In this document: piece after piece, positions 57,766 through 64,000 of the stretch | Layout: each line of letters opens with the position of its first letter | Numbering within the stretch: the first letter of the stretch is position 1 | Source: Pontixanthobacter gangjinensis | Lineage (GTDB): Bacteria > Pseudomonadota > Alphaproteobacteria > Sphingomonadales > Sphingomonadaceae | NCBI RefSeq assembly: GCF_009827545.1 | Contig: NZ_WTYS01000001.1 | Span: 434,001 to 498,000 of the forward strand | DNA length: 64,000 nucleotides | Direction: 5' to 3' | Program-made: the position numbers and the translations under genes | Notes under the pieces: model-generated | The model's input: only the letters and a program-made list of their open reading frames with translations | Told to the model about the DNA's origin: nothing | The model's database searches: none

Positions 57766-59945
57766 TTTCCAGCCGGACCTTTGGCGCTCTCTTCAGCTAG
57801 ATATTTCCCGAGCCAATCAAACACGGTGTTGTGCCATTGGAGTGAATTCTTCGGCTTCAGGACCCAGTGGTTTTCATCGGGGAAAACCAGCAATTGCGCG
57901 TCCACACCTTGTTCCTGCAATGCGGTAAAGCTTTGCAGCCCTTGCGAATACGGGACGCGGTAATCTTTCTCGCCCGTGATCACGAGCATCGGCGTCTTCC
58001 AATTGCTAACATGGTTGACTGGATTCCACTTTTCGTAAGCATCGGGATTTTCCACGTAAGAGCCGCCGAAATCCCAGCGGGGAAACCACAATTCTTCAGT
58101 CGAATAATAGAAGCTGCGCATGTCGAACAGCCCATCATGCTGGATTAGACAATCGAACCGGTCGGCCCACTTTCCGGCAATCCAATTCATCATATATCCG
58201 CCATAGGACGCACCCATCGCGCAGGTGCGCTCACCGTCAATCTGCGTATCGAGCGCTAATGCCGCAGCAAGGCCTTTTTGCAGATCTTCCAGTGGTTTGC
58301 CGCCCCAATCCTGATTGATGCTATCGGTGAATTCTTGGCCGTATCCGGTGCTACCATGGAAATCGACGGAGATTACAGCGTAGCCTTGGCTCGCCAGGAC
58401 GCGCGGGTTCCACCTGCTGGACCAACCATCATTGAATGAGCCTTGTGGCCCGCCATGAACGTAGAGAATTGCTGGCATTTCGCCTTCGAACCCATCCAGT
58501 TTGGTAATCTGACCCCAAACCGTATCGCCTTCCGCGCCTTCAAAGTTGAACCGGGTCGTCACTATTCCAGCGCGTTTTCCAATGGTCGGCCTAGTGATAT
58601 TGGTGATCGGGATGGCTTGCGACCAATCTTTGGTGAGGAACAGCTCCGCAGGACCACCAATAGAATCGCGGGTAAACAGTAACCCATTGCCAGCGATTGG
58701 TGTCAGATTGCCGATATGAGCCTCATAACCAGCCATCAAATCAAGCCGTTCTACCTTGCCGTTTTGCGGGTCAATTTTGAATGCTGGCGTGTCGAGCACA
58801 TCTTGCGCGCTAGCGATGATCCAGCGCGAATCGGGCGTCCACGCGAGCGAACCGAAACTGCGATCAAATCCTTTGGTTAGCGCGCGCGTCTCGCCCGTTT
58901 TAATGTTCCGCAACTGGATCACAAGGCGATCGGCCTCGTAAGTTGGCCGCTCCATCGCCAAGTAGGCGAGCCATTTCCCATCGGGCGAAGGGGCGGGAAG
59001 AGTATCTGTTGCTAGGTTGGCGGAGGTCAAATTCTTGGGTGTGTCGCCGTCCAATGCAGACCAATAAATATCGACATTGGTTGATAGCGGCTCTTCTGCG
59101 TTCGATTGGCGGGCAGCGAAGTAAATGCCTGACCCGTCGGCGGACCAAGCAATTTCCTCCCCGCCGCCAAACGGTTTAGTCGGCGTGTCACCAATCAGCG
59201 CATTTTCATCATTAGGGCCATCGGCTGCATAGCCATCTCCCGTTGCGACACCATCGACTAGATTGAAGCCAAATACACGACTGTAGCTGCCCGGCGTTTC
59301 CCATTGATCCCAGTGGCGGTAAAAACCGCCCTTCGCATCATAGATTCTGCCAGTGCCAGGTCCTGGTAAATGTGCCGTTCCATCGCCATCACAACCAAAT
59401 TGGGCGCAATCGCGGCCAACATCGCCAAACACCGCGATCTTGCTCCCGTCTGGGGAGATATGGAAGCCCTGTACGTCTGCAGGCAAGTCGGTGACTTGCA
59501 TTGGGCCGGCAACATTCCCGTCTACCTCAAGCGCAGCGCGCCAAACCTGCGTGCTGATATTAGCGCCTTCTTCCGCATCATTCGATGGCCTGTCTGACAA
59601 GAAATAGAGCCAATCGTCCGCCCCGAAACTTAAGCTGTTTGCGTCGCCGCGCAAATCAATCACCACAGGCAAAGCGTCGGCAGAGCGCAGGTCTCTCAAA
59701 TAATGGATAGTTGACCGAGCCAGCGTTTCGCGATCAGTTTGCGTGATGGAATAAACCGCGTATTTGCCATCTGCCGTTACCGCCGGTGTGCCCAACCTGG
59801 GCATTGCCACAAGATCTAGCGCGCTCATCGGGGCGGGTTCTGCGACGGGTTCTTCAGAATCGCCTTCGGTATGATGGTGTGCGACTGCGGGCACCGAGAC
59901 AGCGAGTGCCGCGAACGAGGCTGTGAGCTTGAGCGTTTTTATCAT
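57762..59945 (-). CDS. S9-family (prolyl-oligopeptidase-like) serine peptidase, exported
   Basis: About 727 residues. A signal peptide (MIKTLKLTASFAALAVSVPAVA), a beta-propeller (about 35-450) and an alpha/beta-hydrolase peptidase domain. The nucleophile is Ser580 (CAMGASYGGYM), and DENHWVL near the end gives the His. It should be a periplasmic dipeptidyl- or acylaminoacyl-peptidase. The ATG at 59945 begins the signal peptide; the 59990 reading would add 15 residues. Spacing to popZ is 85 bases. Confidence 0.92.
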   Translation of the reverse strand: MIKTLKLTASFAALAVSVPAVAHHHTEGDSEEPVAEPAPMSALDLVAMPRLGTPAVTADGKYAVYSITQTDRETLARSTIHYLRDLRSADALPVVIDLRGDANSLSFGADDWLYFLSDRPSNDAEEGANISTQVWRAALEVDGNVAGPMQVTDLPADVQGFHISPDGSKIAVFGDVGRDCAQFGCDGDGTAHLPGPGTGRIYDAKGGFYRHWDQWETPGSYSRVFGFNLVDGVATGDGYAADGPNDENALIGDTPTKPFGGGEEIAWSADGSGIYFAARQSNAEEPLSTNVDIYWSALDGDTPKNLTSANLATDTLPAPSPDGKWLAYLAMERPTYEADRLVIQLRNIKTGETRALTKGFDRSFGSLAWTPDSRWIIASAQDVLDTPAFKIDPQNGKVERLDLMAGYEAHIGNLTPIAGNGLLFTRDSIGGPAELFLTKDWSQAIPITNITRPTIGKRAGIVTTRFNFEGAEGDTVWGQITKLDGFEGEMPAILYVHGGPQGSFNDGWSSRWNPRVLASQGYAVISVDFHGSTGYGQEFTDSINQDWGGKPLEDLQKGLAAALALDTQIDGERTCAMGASYGGYMMNWIAGKWADRFDCLIQHDGLFDMRSFYYSTEELWFPRWDFGGSYVENPDAYEKWNPVNHVSNWKTPMLVITGEKDYRVPYSQGLQSFTALQEQGVDAQLLVFPDENHWVLKPKNSLQWHNTVFDWLGKYLAEESAKGPAGK

Positions 59946-60030
59946 GGCCGCAGAACTAAAGCCTGGGCCCAAACGCGCAAGTGCAATCATGCCCCCGAGA
60001 TGTTCGGCTTAATAGCCAAGTCAGTTGGGC

Positions 60031-60510
60031 TTAACCGCGCTTTCCGGCAATTCTCGAAATTTCGTCTTTGACCATCTTTTCGACCATTCCAGGCAAATTC
60101 TCATCGAGCCATTCGGACAGCATCGGGCGAAGCAAATCGCGTACCAAGCCTTCAAGCGAGGTTTCGCCGCTCCGCACGATTTGCGGAGGTACGCCGGGTT
60201 CGGCCAGCATTGCCAGCGCGGCAAGGTTGTCGCGCATTGAGTCGCGAGCTTTCTCGGTGATTAGTGGAACTTTTTCATCACCAAGCTCCTCGTCAGGCGC
60301 TTCTTCGATCAGCTCAGCTGTGCTCAGCTCTAAGATTCTATCGGAATCGTCTTCGGCGGATTCAGATTTGGCTTCTGGCTTAGTCTCGACCACGCCTTCT
60401 TCCTCGCGCTTGCGCCGCTCGATAACTGCCCCAGTCCGGTTATCCCGGGCGATAACTTTTTTGATCGATTCTAGGATTTCCTCGACCGAAGATTCGTTTT
60501 GCTCGCGCAT
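60031..60510 (-). CDS. popZ: Polar organising protein PopZ (DUF2497)
   Basis: 159 residues with the PopZ layout. An N-terminal conserved helix (SSVEEILESIKKVIARDN), a long acidic Glu/Ser-rich disordered stretch (about 35-85) and a C-terminal assembly region (SLEGLVRDLLRPMLSEWLDENLPGMVEKMVKDEISRIAGKRG). PopZ forms a polar matrix that holds ParB-parS at the pole. The acidic region is without the Pro density of Caulobacter PopZ. It is located after tolC on the same strand, as in several Alphaproteobacteria. Confidence 0.88.
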   Translation of the reverse strand: MREQNESSVEEILESIKKVIARDNRTGAVIERRKREEEGVVETKPEAKSESAEDDSDRILELSTAELIEEAPDEELGDEKVPLITEKARDSMRDNLAALAMLAEPGVPPQIVRSGETSLEGLVRDLLRPMLSEWLDENLPGMVEKMVKDEISRIAGKRG

Positions 60511-60540
60511 ATTGAATCTGACACCCCCACTTTTCACCGA

Positions 60541-62031
60541 TTATTGGTTAATATTTGATTCGGCATCCGCCGCACCGCTTTGTGGAATGTCAGCGTCAGG
60601 AGCTGTAATGTCAACGGTTCTTGTCGATACAGCGACCGGATCTGGGTCACGGTCCCAATCCCAAAATGCGCCGTCTACGCGGTTTAAATTGACCACCGGA
60701 TCATATAGCAGGCCTTCGTCATCGAGGCCAAGGTCGCGTGCTTCGGCCCGGCCCATGGCAGCCAGCAAGCTGAACCCGGCGACGTAGGCATTGCGCCGCG
60801 CGGTCACCAATTGCACTCGTGCCGAGAGCAATTCTTGCTCGGCATTCAGCACGTCCAAAATAGTCCGATTGCCGATGGAGTTTTCTGCCCGCACTCCTTC
60901 GAGGCCCAATTCAGCGGCGGCAACGGCGGTTTGCGACGAGACGATAATCGAATTTGCCGCAATCCAGCTGGAATAAGAAGCGCGAACTTGGGCAATAACA
61001 TCGCGCTCTGCGGCGATCACTTGCTCAAAAGCAGAAGTCGCCCGGGCGGTCGCTTGCCGTTGAAGCGCGGCTGGCCGGCCGCCTTGGAAAATCGGAATGC
61101 GCAGAGAGATTCCGGCATTAGCGGTGGTTTCGCTTTGCGCGAAATTGTTCGAGGTCGGCCCGCCCAATGTTCCGTAAAAGTTGGTGTAATCGGTGTTGGC
61201 GAACAAGGAGACAGTGGGCAAACGGCTCGCGCCCGCCACTTTGATGTCTAATTCAGAGGCGGCAGCGCGTTCTTTCGCGGCCATCAAATCAGGATTAAAC
61301 TCTAAAGCAATATCAACGGCTTCGGAGGCACTGCTTGGCAGACCTGACAGTGGCGGCGGCGGCTGAAGGTCGGTTGGAGCGCGGCCGACGAGCTGGATAT
61401 AGACCTCGCGTGCGCCTATCAGATTGGCTTGGGCAGAGCGAAAATCGCTTTCCGCCACAGCCAAGCGTGACTGCGATTGGGCAATGTCGGTTCTTGTCAA
61501 ATCGCCGATCTCGAAGCGGTCTGCGGTTGCTTGCAAATTGATCGACAACACGTCGATTTGATTGGCCGTCAACCCGACAATCGCTTCGTTGCGAATAACA
61601 CTCATATAGGCAGCGACGACCAAGCTGAAAATCGACGATTCGGTTGCACGCAAATCAGCCTGTCCGGCGCTCACACGTTCTCTGGCGGCGCGAACAGAAT
61701 TCTTGACCGAGCCGCCCGAATAAATCGGCACGCCCAAATCAATACCTGCTTGCAGGGTGCGCTCCGGCGCGGTGAAACTGTTGCCGCTGGTCCTGACGAA
61801 TTCGATATGCTGCGCGGTGAAGCTGGCTGAGGGCAAGCCGCTTGATTGCTGGATTGGCACATTTTCATCATTGGCGCGTTGCTGGGCCCGGGCGGACTGC
61901 AATGTCGGATTGGTCTGGTAGGCTTCGGCCAAGGCTTCGCGCAGTGTATCGGCCTGTGCCGGGCTTGCCAGCGGCGCTGCCAGTGCGGCGGCACCAGCCA
62001 AGAATGCCAATCTGGTTGCCCGAATATTCAC
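60541..62031 (-). CDS. tolC: TolC family outer-membrane efflux/secretion channel
   Basis: 496 residues, TolC family. A signal peptide ends near PAQA (residue 27). Two internally homologous halves carry the long helices of the tunnel (about 33-225 and 240-430). The start is GTG at 62031, two bases after the stop of the upstream methyltransferase gene. It joins inner-membrane pumps or type I secretion. popZ follows 30 bases after it. Confidence 0.93.
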   Translation of the reverse strand: MNIRATRLAFLAGAAALAAPLASPAQADTLREALAEAYQTNPTLQSARAQQRANDENVPIQQSSGLPSASFTAQHIEFVRTSGNSFTAPERTLQAGIDLGVPIYSGGSVKNSVRAARERVSAGQADLRATESSIFSLVVAAYMSVIRNEAIVGLTANQIDVLSINLQATADRFEIGDLTRTDIAQSQSRLAVAESDFRSAQANLIGAREVYIQLVGRAPTDLQPPPPLSGLPSSASEAVDIALEFNPDLMAAKERAAASELDIKVAGASRLPTVSLFANTDYTNFYGTLGGPTSNNFAQSETTANAGISLRIPIFQGGRPAALQRQATARATSAFEQVIAAERDVIAQVRASYSSWIAANSIIVSSQTAVAAAELGLEGVRAENSIGNRTILDVLNAEQELLSARVQLVTARRNAYVAGFSLLAAMGRAEARDLGLDDEGLLYDPVVNLNRVDGAFWDWDRDPDPVAVSTRTVDITAPDADIPQSGAADAESNINQ

Positions 62032-62033
62032 AA

Positions 62034-62636
62034 TTAGAAACTCCAGCTTGCCGCTTTGTCAAATTCAGATAGGCGCGGAATGCCAATTTCGGCGAGTGGT
62101 AGCAGCGCCACGTCGCTTGCAGACTTGCGACCGGTGGCGAGACGCGTGACCCCGTTCTTAAGCACTCCGGTGACGATGCGTCCGCCATCGGCCAGCCTTT
62201 TGGCGAGGGGTGCGGGCACATGCTCTATCGCGCCGTCGACTAAAACCAATGAATAGGCCGACTTTTTGCGGCTCTTCGTGATTGCTTCGTTTGGAGAAAT
62301 TACGTCAACGCTGGCAACCAACGTGCGGATTAGCTCGGGCAAATATCCGCTACCTGCATCAACCACGAGCACAGTGTCATCAAGCTTCGGCTGGGCCTCA
62401 GCCAGAACCATACCGTAGAATAAGGGGGCAGCGATCCGGCGACCGTTCTCAAGCGTAATTGCGCGGTCGATATAGGCTGTTCCGCGTGCAGCCTCAGGCA
62501 CAAAATCTTCGCGCGGCACGGTGTTCATCCGGTTGAGAACAAATTCCTCATTCACTCCGCTGGTGCGCAATTGGCTGTCGACCATTGCACGGCGTGCCGT
62601 GCTGTGATTTCCTGATGGTGCTTCTAAAGTGGTCAA
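62034..62636 (-). CDS. Protein-L-isoaspartate O-methyltransferase-like protein
   Basis: 200 residues of the Pcm family. The SAM-binding region VLVVDAGSGYLPELIRTLVA at about 89-108 has Asp-Ala-Gly-Ser-Gly where classic Pcm has Glu-x-Gly-x-Gly, and the N-terminal ARRAMVDSQLRTSGVNEEFVLNRMNTVPREDFVP matches. The catalytic N-terminal region is short. In Alphaproteobacteria the paralogue next to tolC has been linked to no repair activity; I infer only a methyltransferase-like role. Immediately upstream of tolC. Confidence 0.85.
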   Translation of the reverse strand: MTTLEAPSGNHSTARRAMVDSQLRTSGVNEEFVLNRMNTVPREDFVPEAARGTAYIDRAITLENGRRIAAPLFYGMVLAEAQPKLDDTVLVVDAGSGYLPELIRTLVASVDVISPNEAITKSRKKSAYSLVLVDGAIEHVPAPLAKRLADGGRIVTGVLKNGVTRLATGRKSASDVALLPLAEIGIPRLSEFDKAASWSF

Positions 62637-62817
62637 AATTCTGGCTCTCTATTTTCAAACGCTGTATTACCAGCATAACACAGCCCGTCAATCCGTGGCG
62701 TGTCAATTCTATCTCTCGGACGCTTTAGGATGATAGTGGGGAGTGGCCAAGTGCTTTGACCGTAATGCCAAGTCCCGCCTATGGGACATTCATTCGACCG
62801 GCAGGAGTATGGAATCG

Positions 62818-64000
62818 ATGAGCGACATGATCACAATCCGCGAAGAAGACCTTATCGAAAGCGTTGCCGACGCTTTGCAATATATTTCTTACTATCACCC
62901 GATGGATTATATTCGCGCTTTGGGCGAGGCATATAAGGTCGAGCAAGGCCCCGCTGCAAAGGATGCAATTGCGCAAATTTTGACCAACAGCCGGATGTGC
63001 GCAGAGGGGCACCGTCCGATCTGTCAGGACACTGGCATCGTCAATGTGTTCGTCAGATGGGGGCAGAATTGCCGTCTCGATTCCGAGCGCAGCCTGCAAG
63101 AAGTAGTCGATGAAGGGGTTCGCAAGGCATACACCCACCCGGAAAATAAGCTGCGCGCTTCGATACTGGCCGATCCTGCCTTCACTCGCCGCAACACGCG
63201 CGACAATACGCCATCTGTGTTGTCGGTTGAAATGGTCCCAGGCGATAAGGTTTCGATTGATGTTGCGGCCAAGGGTGGGGGCAGCGAGAATAAGTCAAAG
63301 TTCAAGATGATGAACCCGAGCGACAATATCGTCGATTGGGTCATCGAACAGATACCTAGCATGGGTGCGGGTTGGTGCCCACCGGGCATGCTCGGCATTG
63401 GTATCGGCGGCACAGCCGAACATTGCATGAAACTTGCCAAGCAAAGCTTGATGGACCCAATCGATATGGCTCAGCTTAAGCTGCGCGGTGCTCAAAATGA
63501 TATCGAGCAGCTGCGGATTGATATTTTCGACGCGGTCAATGCACAGGGTGTCGGCGCGCAGGGCCTGGGTGGGCTCTCTACTGTGCTTGATGTAAAGATT
63601 TATGACGCGCCGTGCCACGCCGCGGGCAAGCCGGTCGCGATGATTCCCAATTGTGCCGCGACGCGACACGCACATTTCACGCTTGATGGTTCTGGGCCGA
63701 CCTATCTTGAACAGCCCAAGCTGGATGAATGGCCAGACGTGAATTGGGCGCCCGATGCCGCGGCAAAGCGGGTTAACCTTGACACATTGACTCAAGAGGA
63801 GGTCGCCAGCTGGGAGCATGGAGACCGGATATTGCTTTCGGGCAAGATGCTGACCGGGCGTGATGCCGCGCATAAACGGATTCAGGATATGCTTGCCAAG
63901 GGCGAAGAGTTGCCAGTGAACTTTAGAGGACGGGCGATTTATTATGTCGGGCCGGTGGATCCGGTCATGGGCGAGGCGGTTGGCCCAGCCGGGCCGACCA
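62818..64000 (+). CDS. Fumarate hydratase class I (4Fe-4S), partial at the window edge
   Basis: About 394 residues visible, the C-terminus lies beyond the window. The class I (FumA/FumB, fumarase I beta-barrel) layout is plain: MCAEGHRPICQDTGIVNVFVRWG with an Fe-S Cys, AKGGGSENKSKFKMMNPSDN, MGAGWCPPGMLGIGIGGTAEHCMKLAKQSL with the next Cys residues. It interconverts fumarate and malate with an oxygen-sensitive 4Fe-4S cluster. I choose ATG at 62818, 10 bases after GGAG; ATG at 62809 is too close to it. Confidence 0.93.
   Translation, partial: MSDMITIREEDLIESVADALQYISYYHPMDYIRALGEAYKVEQGPAAKDAIAQILTNSRMCAEGHRPICQDTGIVNVFVRWGQNCRLDSERSLQEVVDEGVRKAYTHPENKLRASILADPAFTRRNTRDNTPSVLSVEMVPGDKVSIDVAAKGGGSENKSKFKMMNPSDNIVDWVIEQIPSMGAGWCPPGMLGIGIGGTAEHCMKLAKQSLMDPIDMAQLKLRGAQNDIEQLRIDIFDAVNAQGVGAQGLGGLSTVLDVKIYDAPCHAAGKPVAMIPNCAATRHAHFTLDGSGPTYLEQPKLDEWPDVNWAPDAAAKRVNLDTLTQEEVASWEHGDRILLSGKMLTGRDAAHKRIQDMLAKGEELPVNFRGRAIYYVGPVDPVMGEAVGPAGPT

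Overview
The window reads as ordinary chromosome of an alphaproteobacterium, most likely order Sphingomonadales, near Erythrobacteraceae. The evidence is protein resemblance and gene order: a DUF1013/TrcR cell-cycle regulator, the order Suv3-like helicase - S4 protein - FdxA - CarD, PopZ next to TolC, and the replication-origin neighbourhood mnmE-mnmG-rsmG-parA-parB ... rho-hemJ-hemE | origin | ppsR-maf-aroE-coaE-dnaQ. I found no rRNA, tRNA, insertion sequence, prophage or CRISPR array.

Layout. 0-22 kb is a mixed housekeeping region: trcR behind a possible attenuator, a quinone oxidoreductase, clpA, gamma-carbonic anhydrase, two GNAT enzymes, hemB, an M23 peptidase with a perfect CtrA-type box upstream, the helicase/S4/fdxA/carD block, envelope lipoproteins, Sua5, an acyl-CoA dehydrogenase, a sorbosone-dehydrogenase-like protein and a free-methionine sulfoxide reductase. 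22-35 kb is the most unusual part. A six-gene, translationally coupled minus-strand operon encodes a CHASE2 pseudokinase-like sensor, a single-domain response regulator, a duplicated PgsC/CapC-like membrane protein with a large soluble tail, two small anchored proteins (one with amidohydrolase-like His/Glu motifs) and a 1393-residue HEAT-repeat protein fused to a PgsB/CapB-type amide ligase. A receiver-HPt protein and an outer-membrane beta-barrel protein converge on it. This looks like a Gram-negative relative of the poly-gamma-glutamate synthase machinery with a different part list and no PgsA/CapA.

35-48 kb is the left replichore arm next to the origin: parB, parA, rsmG, mnmG and mnmE with three parS sites, a glutamate-synthase-like FMN protein, a BLUF photosensor, a prolyl-4-hydroxylase-like enzyme, rho, hemJ and hemE. 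The gene-free 48343-48667 interval is the candidate oriC, with an A+T-rich stretch and DnaA-box-like 9-mers. From there the genes switch to the plus strand (ppsR, maf, aroE, coaE, dnaQ, hpf, ptsN, thioesterase, DUF1491, sleB-like hydrolase). 55-64 kb holds xth, erpA, a CBS protein, a thioredoxin-like ferredoxin, an S9 peptidase, popZ, tolC, a Pcm-like methyltransferase and the start of a class I fumarase that runs off the right edge.

Taken together, the window concentrates chromosome origin, partition (ParABS), polar anchoring (PopZ), cell-cycle control (TrcR, a CtrA box) and envelope functions. The PgsBC-like operon lies 13-25 kb from the origin, transcribed away from it. Start codons were chosen from ribosome-binding sites and 4-base ATGA overlaps where these could be read directly. 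All functional names rest on recognised motifs, not on database searches.
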